Shown here piece after piece: positions 16,436 through 24,782 of a stretch of 50,420 nt of DNA. The notes under the pieces were generated by a model. It was not told where the DNA came from. It did no database searches and saw only the letters and a program-made list of their open reading frames with translations. Source of the stretch: an uncultured Pseudomonadota bacterium (GTDB lineage: Bacteria > Pseudomonadota > Alphaproteobacteria > Rs-D84); contig CADAKI010000008.1 of NCBI GenBank assembly GCA_902788485.1, positions 1 through 50,420 on the forward strand. The letters run 5' to 3'. The position numbers and the translations under genes are program-made. Each line of letters begins with the position of its first letter. The first letter of the stretch is position 1.

Positions 16436-17149
16436 ATGCAATTTATTGATGCACATTGTCATTTATCGCCAGATACAGATTTTTTATCTGCGTTTGCGCG
16501 CGCAAATTCAAAAGGTGTTGTTGGTTGTGTTGTAAATTCTGTGCATCAATATGATTGGGGAAAAATTGCAGAATTGGCCGCGTCAAACACAAATATTCGT
16601 GGTGCGATTGGAATTCATCCGTGGATTGCGGATGCCGCGCCGCAAAATTTAAAATCTGAAATGTCTGCGATGTTGGATGCAAATCCAAATTTAATAGTCG
16701 GTGAAATTGGTATGGATAAAACGCGTGATAATTTTGCCCGCCAAGAAACGATTTTTATTTTGATGTTAGAAATTGCAATAAAATACAAACGCATTGTAAA
16801 TTTGCATTGTGTGCACGCATGGGACCGGGTTTTAGAGATATTTAATACATACCGTAATGAATTGCCACCAATTATTGCACATGGTTTTGATGGTACATCG
16901 AATGCGATTGATTTTGATGCGAATTTATATTTTTCTTATTCGCCAAATATTGCAAATCCGAAATATAAAAAGGTTCATGAATCTGTATTGCGTGTTCCAA
17001 AATCAAAAATATTGATTGAAAGTGACAGTGATGATTTAACCAATGTGATAACTGCCGCAGATGGTCTGTGTGCAACGCGTCATGATATTTCGGCGATGGA
17101 TGTTTTCCACAATGCCCAGGGGGTGTTTTTCAATGGACAGATTGCATAG
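16436..17149 (+). CDS. TatD-family metal-dependent hydrolase
   Basis: 237 aa. TIM-barrel hydrolase; TatD members act as DNA exonucleases or in nucleic-acid quality control. Metal-binding features: DAHCHLS at the N-terminus, GEIGMD, NLHCVHAWD, HGFDG, and IESDSDD near the C-terminus. Slightly short, and some loops diverge from E. coli TatD. It overlaps the next gene by 17 bases, indicating a shared transcript. Confidence 0.85.
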   Translation: MQFIDAHCHLSPDTDFLSAFARANSKGVVGCVVNSVHQYDWGKIAELAASNTNIRGAIGIHPWIADAAPQNLKSEMSAMLDANPNLIVGEIGMDKTRDNFARQETIFILMLEIAIKYKRIVNLHCVHAWDRVLEIFNTYRNELPPIIAHGFDGTSNAIDFDANLYFSYSPNIANPKYKKVHESVLRVPKSKILIESDSDDLTNVITAADGLCATRHDISAMDVFHNAQGVFFNGQIA

Positions 17150-17804
17150 AATTCGAATTTTATTGGGGGATACGGCAATTCAAACACTGCAAAATAAAAC
17201 TGTCATGGTTGTGGGATGCGGTGCGGTTGGTTCAATGGCAATCGAGGCATTGGCACGCAGTGGCATCGGACATTTAATTTTGGTCGATTTTGATGTGGTT
17301 GATGTGACAAATATAAATCGACAACTGATCGCATTATCAACAACCGTCGGTGCGCCCAAGGTTGATGTTGCGCGCGCCCATATTCATGAAATATCGCCGG
17401 ATATTCGTGTCACGACATTTAATATGTTTTGGGATGAAAATTCTGCGCCCGATGTGATGCCGGATTTTGTTGTGGATGCGATTGATTCTGTGTCATCAAA
17501 AATTGCGTTGTATCGTTGGTGTGCAACACATAATATTCCGTTCATTGCCAGTATGGGCGCCGCCAACAAAACAGATGTTTCACAAATTCATATTGCGCCG
17601 ATTTCAAAAACAAACATGTGTCCGTTGGCGGCACGCGTTCGTAAATTGGTGCGTTCGGAAAATTTGCCTGATTTTCCAACGGTGTATTCAACACAATCAC
17701 CGATAAAAAACGATACAAATACATTGGGATCAATGATTACCGTGACAGGGTGTTTTGGGTTAAATTTGGCAAATTATGTTATTCAAAAATTGATACATGT
17801 TTAG
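17133..17804 (+). CDS. tcdA: TcdA/CsdL-like ThiF-family enzyme (t6A dehydratase)
   Basis: 223 aa. Likely ATP-dependent formation of cyclic t6A in tRNA. E1-like adenylation fold: GCGAVGSMAIEALARSGIG nucleotide loop, then DFDVVDVTNINRQ with the conserved Asp and Arg, and VVDAIDSVSSK. The ATG at 17133 is chosen because the protein then begins at the family start (MDRLHRIRILLG) and AGGGGG lies upstream. The start lies inside tatD. No CsdA/CsdE partner is visible. Another ThiF-type function is possible but less likely. Confidence 0.82.
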   Translation: MDRLHRIRILLGDTAIQTLQNKTVMVVGCGAVGSMAIEALARSGIGHLILVDFDVVDVTNINRQLIALSTTVGAPKVDVARAHIHEISPDIRVTTFNMFWDENSAPDVMPDFVVDAIDSVSSKIALYRWCATHNIPFIASMGAANKTDVSQIHIAPISKTNMCPLAARVRKLVRSENLPDFPTVYSTQSPIKNDTNTLGSMITVTGCFGLNLANYVIQKLIHV

Positions 17805-17946
17805 GCGCGCAATCCCAGGGTGAGCGTGACTTTGCACTTATTCCTAAAACACGATTGGTAATTGAATTTGGGGTGTAAATACCCTATAATAAAAATATCA
17901 AAAAGTTTGGCTTTTTGATGTAGTTTAACCTAGGGAGAAAAAACAG

Positions 17947-18156
17947 ATGAGAGGACTAACAACATATGTCTTGGAACCATTAACTTTCATTGGCGCTTTG
18001 AATTGGGGGCTGGTTGGGTTATTTGGTTTTGATTTGGTTGCGTGGATATTTGGTTCTGCGACCATGGCGTCAAACATCGTATATTCAATTATCGGTGTTG
18101 CGGCATTATTGTGGTTGATATGGCTGTTCATTGACCAGCCCACAACCAATCGTTAA
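17947..18156 (+). CDS. DUF378 family small membrane protein
   Basis: 69 aa with two membrane helices. The conserved opening ALNWGLVGLFGFDLVAWIFG is the DUF378 hallmark. Function of the family is unknown. Strong ribosome site TAGGGAG. Terminator at 18180-18204. Single gene. Confidence 0.85.
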   Translation: MRGLTTYVLEPLTFIGALNWGLVGLFGFDLVAWIFGSATMASNIVYSIIGVAALLWLIWLFIDQPTTNR

Positions 18157-18179
18157 ACCAAAAAAATCTGTGTCGATAT

Positions 18180-18204
18180 AAATCCCCGTTTTGGGGATTT
18201 TTTT
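18180..18204 (+). terminator. Terminator after the DUF378 gene
   Basis: AATCCCC/GGGGATT stem with GTTTT loop and a T7 tail. Confidence 0.85.
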
Positions 18205-18266
18205 GAAAAAAAATATCCTGTTAAAAAACAGGATCAATTTTATCCCTAATGATTATACCCAAAAAA

Positions 18267-18343
18267 TGGCGCGCCCAGAAGGATTCGAACCCTCAACCTT
18301 CTGATCCGTAGTCAGATGCTCTATCCAATTGAGCCATGGGCGC
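18267..18343 (-). tRNA. tRNA-Arg(ACG)
   Basis: 77 nt with CCA. Acceptor GCGCCCA pairs with TGGGCGC. The anticodon loop CTACGGA gives ACG. No tail cassette follows it, unlike tRNA-Arg(TCT). Confidence 0.95.
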
Positions 18344-18441
18344 AAACCTGGGACACATTTTATATTAAAAAACGCAAATTGCAAGAAAAAACTTAAAAAA
18401 TAGGAAAGCTGGCAATTAAATATTTTTGCAAAACAAAAAAC

Positions 18442-18469
18442 TTGACAAAATTATTTTTTATACTATATT
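18442..18469 (+). promoter_or_regulatory. Promoter of the bactofilin-like gene
   Basis: TTGACA, 16-base spacer, TATATT, about 30 bases before the ATG at 18502, with AAAGG in between as ribosome site. Confidence 0.6.
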
Positions 18470-18501
18470 AAACTTGAACATAAAAACCAAAAGGCAAAAA
18501 T

Positions 18502-19212
18502 ATGGTCAGAAAAACACAAAAAAAATCAACAGCGTGTCGTGTATGGGATGCGATTTGTTGGCCGTTTAAAAAATTGTGGGCATTCATTGTTCGTGTATGG
18601 CAATGGGTTGCTGGTATAAATATGGTTGCATTGTTGAATTTGGCATTGTTGGTGTCAATTATTGTATTGTTTTCTTTATTGATTATTGACCTGCGCAAAG
18701 GGGCCAATGCCAGTGATACAGAAATATTGTTAAATTCAAATCGTCCGATTGTGTTGCGTCCAATCAAAGATGCAAATGCACCGGCGGAAAAACCAAACGC
18801 ACGTGTTAAACCGCGTCCAATCGCATCTTTGCCAATTAAACATGATAATGTTGGTGGTAAAATGAAATCGGCACCCGTCAATGTGGCCAAAACACCGGTG
18901 AATAAAACCGCGGTGGCGCAAATTGCAAAACAAGAAAATCGTGCGTATGGGCCGGTTATTATTGACCATTATGATATGCGTGGTGTGTTGCAAAATGGTG
19001 CGCACATCCGTGGCGATTTGTATATCCAAGATTTACGTAAATATACATTACCATGTGATATCGTGATTGATGGAAACCTGTTCTTGCGTGATGTGAATAT
19101 GTTAAATTTCTGTGGTGATTTCACCGTTCGTGGAAATATATATGTTTCGCCACGTTCATCATTTGGACCGGTGCCATCTACGGCGCGTATCGGTGGCCAG
19201 GTTATTTTATAA
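18502..19212 (+). CDS. Single-pass membrane protein with bactofilin-like C-terminal domain
   Basis: 236 aa. Basic N-terminus, Trp-rich amphipathic part, one membrane helix at about residues 44-66, then a Pro/Lys/Asn linker to ~150. The C-terminal ~85 residues have short repeating turns (HIRGDLYIQDL, CDIVIDGNLFLRDV, CGDFTVRGNIYVSP) that resemble the right-handed beta-helix of bactofilins. If so it would be a membrane-anchored polymer-forming scaffold for envelope or shape. That assignment is inferred from pattern only. Own promoter and terminator (19256-19285). Confidence 0.65.
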   Translation: MVRKTQKKSTACRVWDAICWPFKKLWAFIVRVWQWVAGINMVALLNLALLVSIIVLFSLLIIDLRKGANASDTEILLNSNRPIVLRPIKDANAPAEKPNARVKPRPIASLPIKHDNVGGKMKSAPVNVAKTPVNKTAVAQIAKQENRAYGPVIIDHYDMRGVLQNGAHIRGDLYIQDLRKYTLPCDIVIDGNLFLRDVNMLNFCGDFTVRGNIYVSPRSSFGPVPSTARIGGQVIL

Positions 19213-19255
19213 ACACATTATTTTCTCATGAAAAAATCTCCTTTTGATATGTGTT

Positions 19256-19285
19256 AAGACCGCGATTATTTGCGGTCTTTTTTTC
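19256..19285 (+). terminator. Terminator after the bactofilin-like gene
   Basis: AAGACCGC/GCGGTCTT stem followed by a T-rich tract. Confidence 0.85.
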
Positions 19286-19340
19286 TGTATTTAATTGTGA
19301 AAAAATGGTATAATGTTGTCGACCAAATAAAGGAGAAAAA

Positions 19341-19595
19341 ATGGAATCAATAAAAAAATTCATCAATGTGATGGGTGCAAATTTGGGACTGACCATTGTT
19401 CTGTTTGCGGCAATTATTTTGTTCGCGGTATTTTCGGATGGTCTGTTGGCGGGATTGATAACGGCATTATCTGCATTGATTGCGTATACATGCTGTGAAT
19501 TGTTGTATCGTGAATATCGTGCGTCATCAACACACGTGGCACGGTCTGCAAATACCGCAAAGGCGACAAAACGTTCCGGTAAAAAATCGAAATAA
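19341..19595 (+). CDS. Small membrane protein
   Basis: 84 aa, unrecognised. Two adjoining hydrophobic stretches (about residues 13-30 and 33-52), then a basic tail rich in Lys, Arg, Ala and Thr. Good ribosome site AAAGGAG. An extended -10 (TGGTATAAT) lies at 19306-19314. Terminator at 19596-19620. Convergent with carD. Confidence 0.7.
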   Translation: MESIKKFINVMGANLGLTIVLFAAIILFAVFSDGLLAGLITALSALIAYTCCELLYREYRASSTHVARSANTAKATKRSGKKSK

Positions 19596-19620
19596 AAAAC
19601 GCCCGTTTGGGCGTTTTTTT
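19596..19620 (+). terminator. Terminator between the small membrane gene and carD
   Basis: AACGCCC/GGGCGTT hairpin with a T run on the plus strand and an A run upstream, so it can serve both converging genes. Confidence 0.85.
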
Positions 19621-19632
19621 ATGGCATTTTTT

Positions 19633-20205
19633 TTATTCTGTGGCGTCAGATGTATCGTCGTCGCCGTCGTCGTCATCCGGTTCTACCGCATTTAAATCGA
19701 TTTCTTTTGGTACACCCAAAATATCTTCGATTTTTTCAGATGCCGCATCCACATCCATTTTGTGTAATACCGCGAATTCTTGTGCCATGCGTTCCAATGC
19801 ACGCAGGTATAATTGACGCGCAGAAAATGTCATTGTGTCCGTCGGATTGCGTCGTTGCAGGTCACGTACAACCTCGGCCAGTTTCATGGGGTCGCCCGAA
19901 TTTATGTTTTCCTCGTATTGGGCGGCACGACGCGACCAAATCATGCGTTTCGAACCCGCACGGCCCTTGGCGGATGTAATGGCCTCGTCCATTTTTTTTG
20001 CAGATGTCAGTGGACGCAGACCCGAAATTTCCGCACGTTCCAACGGCACGCGCAATGTCATGTGTGAAGATTCAAAATCAATAACCAATAACTTTACAGA
20101 TTGACCGGCAATAACCTGTTCTTCGATGCGTTGCAGGCGACCCACACCCTGGGTTGGATAAACAACATATTGGCCGGTTTTAAAATCTAACTTTTTACTT
20201 GGCAT
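19633..20205 (-). CDS. carD: CarD/CdnL-type RNA polymerase-binding regulator
   Basis: 190 aa. Binds the RNA polymerase beta subunit and stabilises open complexes at many promoters. The N-terminal Tudor-like domain reads FKTGQYVVYPTQGVGRLQRIEE. The C-terminal helical DNA-binding part includes RMIWSRRAAQYEENI and LAEVVRDLQRR. The tail is strongly acidic (Asp-rich). The ATG at 20205 has AAAAGG at a good distance; the GTG at 20214 is the alternative. Typical of Alphaproteobacteria. Confidence 0.93.
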   Translation of the reverse strand: MPSKKLDFKTGQYVVYPTQGVGRLQRIEEQVIAGQSVKLLVIDFESSHMTLRVPLERAEISGLRPLTSAKKMDEAITSAKGRAGSKRMIWSRRAAQYEENINSGDPMKLAEVVRDLQRRNPTDTMTFSARQLYLRALERMAQEFAVLHKMDVDAASEKIEDILGVPKEIDLNAVEPDDDDGDDDTSDATE

Positions 20206-20298
20206 ACCATGCACCTTTTAGAGTTGCCATTCTCCCTCTGATGGTTGCATTATAGCATACAAAAACCAAAAAAACAAACTTTTATTTATTTTTTGGCG

Positions 20299-20730
20299 TT
20301 ATTGTCCCATGCCCGCCGGCGAAAAACGTCCGATATTATTAAACAGTTCCTGGATTGCGTTTAATTCGATTGCCGCCGGGATTTCTGTTTCTTCGTCATC
20401 CATCGCAATTTGAGGCAGGTCCGCATCATGTAAAACAGTGGTTTTTATAACATTATTCCCGCGCACCGTCGCCAGCAACACCGTTTTGTTGTCATATGTA
20501 TGGGGCAGGGGTCCGCGATAATTTTCGTCGTATCCATAATAAATCCACAAATCATCACCGTACGCCGTTTTTGCCAACGGGTCGCCAATTTCATTTTGTA
20601 ATTGGGTTGTTGTTTTTATTTTTGCAACCCGCGATTCCAAATCATCCGGGAAAACATACCCGCGGTGTTTGGTTTGAAATGTGCAACCCGCCATTATTAT
20701 ACAGGCGCATAAAATCATAATTTTTTTCAT
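20299..20730 (-). CDS. bamE: BamE/SmpA-type outer-membrane lipoprotein
   Basis: 143 aa. Lipoprotein signal with lipobox IMAGC (Cys 16). The fold signature LQNEIGDPLAKTAYGDDLWIYYGY resembles the GxP...W.Y pattern of BamE. Likely accessory of the BAM complex for outer-membrane protein insertion. Its ATG overlaps the nifJ stop in an ATGA, implying translational coupling to PFOR, an odd pairing. The C-terminal ~45 residues are acidic and extra to the core. Confidence 0.8.
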   Translation of the reverse strand: MKKIMILCACIIMAGCTFQTKHRGYVFPDDLESRVAKIKTTTQLQNEIGDPLAKTAYGDDLWIYYGYDENYRGPLPHTYDNKTVLLATVRGNNVIKTTVLHDADLPQIAMDDEETEIPAAIELNAIQELFNNIGRFSPAGMGQ

Positions 20731-23700
20731 TTGTCGCCCCCATCATCATTATTCATCGCGAAATGCGCGATGTGTTTTTTCAGGTCTGTTTTATATTTGT
20801 TATTCGCCATTGCCCGTTCAATCAGTTTGTCAAATTCCGGATTTGCCGAACGTGCCGCGCCAAAACGAGATTCTGTTTTCACAAATTCTGCCAATGATGA
20901 TACATTGTCCACATCCGAATCCAATGTCAGTGGGTAATGCCCATCTGCAATCAATCGTGGATCAAACCGATACAACGGCCACGCACCCGTTTTGACCAAG
21001 TTTTGTTGGTGTTCCGGTCCGTTTTGCAAGGCAAATCCATGCGCGATACATGGTGCATATGCCAAAACGATGGATGGACCGTTGAAAGATGCGGCCTCTT
21101 GTAATGCGCGCATAGATTGCGCCGGATTCGCCCCCAGTGCGATTTGTGCAACATATGCGCCCGACATCATGGCAATCATGCCCAAATCTTTTTTCGCATG
21201 TTCGCGACCGCCAATCGCAAATTTCATAGATGCACCAAATGGCGTCGCCTTGGATTGTTGACCGCCGGTGTTGGAATAACCCTCGGTATCCAATATTAAT
21301 ACATTTACATTTTCACCACTGTGTAAAATGTGGTCCAAACCGCCGTATCCAATATCATATGCCCAACCGTCGCCGCCGATAATCCATAATGATTTATCGA
21401 CAATATTGTCAACCAAACTTTCCGCCAGTCGCGCGCGCGGGGATGGATTTTTTGCCAAAACCTCACGCAATTTTTGTTCATTTTTGCGTTGGATTTCGAT
21501 GTCGGTCTCGTTAAACATTTCATCCGCATTTGGAATATCTAATTCGTGCAACAATGCGTTCAAATTTTTCCGTTTTTGATTCAACGCAATCCGCATCCCC
21601 AGGCCGTATTCGGCATTATCTTCGAACAAAGAATTTGACCATGCCGGCCCCCGACCCGCGGCGTCAACCGTCCACGGTGTTGTTGGTAAATTTGCACCGT
21701 AAATCGACGAACATCCCGTGGCGTTTGCCACAATCATATGGTCGCCAAACAGGTGTGCCAATAATTTGATATATGGTGTTTCGCCACACCCCGCGCATGC
21801 GCCCGGGAATTCAAAATAATGCGGCAATAATTCAACATGTTTTGGAATGTTTAAATTCAGTTTTGAACGTGGCAAATCCGGAATTTTTTGTGCGGCATCA
21901 AACCGTTCTTGGGCGCCCGCGGCATCCGTGGTATTTATCATCGCCAACGCATGCACAGGGCAATTTTTAACGCATACGCCACATCCCGTACAATCGGCCG
22001 GTGAAATATTTAATGTATAATACATATCCGGTCCCAATTCGGGTGTTTTCATCGGAACAACAATTACGCCCGATTTGCGTGCCGCGTCGGCCTCTGCGGC
22101 CGTCATGGCGCGAATACGAATCGCCGCATGTGGACACAGCATGGAACATTTTCCGCATTGAATACATTTTTCCAAATCCACAGATGCCACGCGGGGCGAT
22201 ATTCCGCGTTTTTCGTATTTTGATGTGCCCAGTGGATATTCGCCGGCGGCAAAATCGCCATCTGTGCGGAAACGTGATACCGGAATTGCATCGCCACGTC
22301 CGGCCGCAATTTCGCCCAATGTTCCGGCGATAATTGCGGGTGCATCCGCCGTCATTGCGGGAATGAAATCCGGCGCATTTTTTGACACCGTCCCCGGCAA
22401 TTTATATTCGTGCAAATATTTTCCCGCCATATCAACCGCGGCCCAGTTTGCATGAACAACATCCATACCTTTCTTTTTATATGTTTTTTCAATCGCGTCG
22501 CGCGCAGATTTTGCCGCAACATCCGGGTCGATAATACGCATCAAATTAAAGAAATTTATCATAATAAACGTGTTGATGCGATTGCCCAAACCTAATTCCG
22601 CCGCCGCCGTATTTGCGTCCAAGAAATAAACGCGTGCGCGCATCCGTATCAGTTGTTCTTGGGCATCGCGCGGCAGTTTTGCAAACGCCACATCGGGGTC
22701 AAGGGACGTATTTATCATAACGATTCCGCCCGCGCGCAATGCACGAAACACATCAAACCGCGTCGCAATCATAAAATTTGATACGCCGATGAAATCCGCC
22801 GATTCGACCAAGTATTGACTTTTGATGGGGTGGGATGAAAACCGGATGTGCGATGTGGTCAGTCCCCCCGATTTTTTTGAATCATACACCGCATAAGATT
22901 GTGGATATAAATCAGAATTTTCACCAACAATTTTTACAATGTTTTTAACCGCACCAACCGTCCCATCAGACCCAATGCCATATAATAATGCCGTTTTGAC
23001 ATCGGGGGTTTCAATCGCAAATGCCGGGTCTGTTTTTAATGATAAACCGGATAAATCATCGTCGATTCCGACCGTGAAATTATGGTGCATGGTGCCCAAA
23101 ATCATATTTTCATAAATCGCCTTGACATCGCGTGGGGCGAATTCCTTGCTGCCTAAACCATAGCGACCGCCGAACACAGTAATGTTTTTTGGTGTAATTG
23201 CGGCAACATCGGTGTATAACGGTTCGCCGATTGACCCGGGTTCCTTGGTTCGGTCCAAAACCGCGATTTGTTTTACCGATTTTGGCAGTGCCGCCAAAAA
23301 CGCATCCACCGGGAAAGGCCGATACAAATGAATTTTTACCAATCCGCATTTTTTCGGCATAAATGGCAAAGATTCCTCTATCGTTTCGCACGCAGACCCC
23401 ATTGCAACAATGACAAATTCGGCATTTTTATCACCGACATATTCCACCAAATGATATTGCCGTCCGACATGTGTCGCCAATTCATCCATGCAATTTTGCA
23501 CGATTTCAGGTATTTTTTGATACAATGGATTTACGGCCTCGCGTCCTTGGAAATAAACATCGGGGTTTTGTGCGGTGCCGCGAATTGTTGGATGTTCGGG
23601 CGACATGCCGCGTGCGCGATTTTTCAACACCAAATCATCAGGTATCATTTCGCGCAATACATCATCGGATATGCGGGTCAGGCGGGATTCTTCGTGTGAT

Positions 23701-24221
23701 GTGCGGAACCCATCAAAGAAATGCAAAAACGGCACGCGTGCGCGCAATGTTGCCGCATGTGCGACGGCGGCCAAATCATGCGCCTGTTGTACATTGTGCG
23801 ATGACAACATCGCAAAACCCGTCGAACGCACAGACATAACATCACTGTGGTCGCCAAAAATCGACAGCGCATGCGTTGCCAATGCGCGTGCCGCAACATG
23901 CATAACAAACGGCGTTTGTTCACCGGCAATTTTATACATGTTTGGAATCATTAATAATAAACCCTGGGACGCGGTAAAGGTTGTTGCCAATGCGCCCATT
24001 TGTAATGCGCCATGCATTGCGCCGGCGGCACCGCCCTCGGATTCCATTTCGATAATTTCCGGGATTGCGCCCCAAATATTTTTCTTGTGTTGGAACGCCC
24101 ACGCGTCCGCCAATTCACCCATAGTGCTGCTGGGGGTGATGGGGTAAATTGCCGCGAAATCAACACAACGGTATGCGACATCTGCCGCCGCCCAGTTTCC
24201 ATCAACGATTAAATTTGCCAT
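20727..24221 (-). CDS. nifJ: Pyruvate:ferredoxin (flavodoxin) oxidoreductase, one-piece
   Basis: 1164 aa. Converts pyruvate and CoA to acetyl-CoA and CO2 with reduced ferredoxin; oxygen-sensitive, marking an anaerobic life style. Domain order: the pyruvate-binding domain opens MANLIVDGNWAAADVAYR and has YPITPSSTMGE; a gamma-type domain; a ferredoxin domain with two 4Fe-4S sets (CIQCGKCSMLCP and CTGCGVCVKNCP); and the TPP domain with CAGCGETPY, GGDGWAYDIGYGG and DTEGYSNTGGQ. The start at 24221 follows AAGGTGA; the longer frame to 24350 runs into repeat DNA. Followed in overlap by bamE. Confidence 0.96.
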   Translation of the reverse strand: MANLIVDGNWAAADVAYRCVDFAAIYPITPSSTMGELADAWAFQHKKNIWGAIPEIIEMESEGGAAGAMHGALQMGALATTFTASQGLLLMIPNMYKIAGEQTPFVMHVAARALATHALSIFGDHSDVMSVRSTGFAMLSSHNVQQAHDLAAVAHAATLRARVPFLHFFDGFRTSHEESRLTRISDDVLREMIPDDLVLKNRARGMSPEHPTIRGTAQNPDVYFQGREAVNPLYQKIPEIVQNCMDELATHVGRQYHLVEYVGDKNAEFVIVAMGSACETIEESLPFMPKKCGLVKIHLYRPFPVDAFLAALPKSVKQIAVLDRTKEPGSIGEPLYTDVAAITPKNITVFGGRYGLGSKEFAPRDVKAIYENMILGTMHHNFTVGIDDDLSGLSLKTDPAFAIETPDVKTALLYGIGSDGTVGAVKNIVKIVGENSDLYPQSYAVYDSKKSGGLTTSHIRFSSHPIKSQYLVESADFIGVSNFMIATRFDVFRALRAGGIVMINTSLDPDVAFAKLPRDAQEQLIRMRARVYFLDANTAAAELGLGNRINTFIMINFFNLMRIIDPDVAAKSARDAIEKTYKKKGMDVVHANWAAVDMAGKYLHEYKLPGTVSKNAPDFIPAMTADAPAIIAGTLGEIAAGRGDAIPVSRFRTDGDFAAGEYPLGTSKYEKRGISPRVASVDLEKCIQCGKCSMLCPHAAIRIRAMTAAEADAARKSGVIVVPMKTPELGPDMYYTLNISPADCTGCGVCVKNCPVHALAMINTTDAAGAQERFDAAQKIPDLPRSKLNLNIPKHVELLPHYFEFPGACAGCGETPYIKLLAHLFGDHMIVANATGCSSIYGANLPTTPWTVDAAGRGPAWSNSLFEDNAEYGLGMRIALNQKRKNLNALLHELDIPNADEMFNETDIEIQRKNEQKLREVLAKNPSPRARLAESLVDNIVDKSLWIIGGDGWAYDIGYGGLDHILHSGENVNVLILDTEGYSNTGGQQSKATPFGASMKFAIGGREHAKKDLGMIAMMSGAYVAQIALGANPAQSMRALQEAASFNGPSIVLAYAPCIAHGFALQNGPEHQQNLVKTGAWPLYRFDPRLIADGHYPLTLDSDVDNVSSLAEFVKTESRFGAARSANPEFDKLIERAMANNKYKTDLKKHIAHFAMNNDDGGDK

Positions 24222-24782
24222 ATCTTTTTCACCTTGAGATTTTATATCGTAATCCACCCAATCATAGACACATTTATAAATATTATCAAGCCCAAAGATT
24301 CTGTGTTTTTGTCTGAAAAATCGTGCATCCGGTTCCCCGGCGGGTTTCACCCGCCGTCATACCGCGGTCGCGCGGTATCCAGTTTTGCGGAACGCAAAAC
24401 TTGCGTAATGATGTCAAATGACACAGGTTGACGCAAAGCGTCAACTGGATCCCGGCCTACGCCGGGATGACGGCGCATTCGCGCCGAAACGCGGAACGCG
24501 GGCCAATTCCCGCCAAGGTGTAAAAAACTCCCTCGCAATGACAAAAAATGCTCTGCATTTTTTGTCTGTCTGTCTGAAAAATCGTGCATCCGGTTCCCCG
24601 GCGGGGGTCCCCGCCGTCATACCGCGGTCGCGCGGTATCCAGTTTTGCGGAACGCAAAACTTGCGTAATGATGTCAAATAACACAGGTTTGCGCCGTTGG
24701 CGCAAACTCGCAGCCGATGGCATTCCCCTCCCTGGGGAGGGGCCCCGGCGCCCCGCCGGGATACAGGGTGGGGATTACTGCA
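24222..24782. repeat. Repeat-filled gap with a 120-bp direct duplication
   Basis: No gene. 24310-24429 and 24571-24689 are near-identical direct copies; they differ mainly in the loop of a GGCGG hairpin. Between them lie other palindromes, including a perfect 12-bp stem (GACAAAAAATGC/GCATTTTTTGTC) at 24540-24566 that recurs at 28470-28496. The copies look like interspersed repeats, not coding DNA. Confidence 0.8.

Noticed and set aside
20206..20214. GTG start nine bases upstream for carD
   Set aside because: The ATG at 20205 has a normally spaced AAAAGG; the GTG is too near it.
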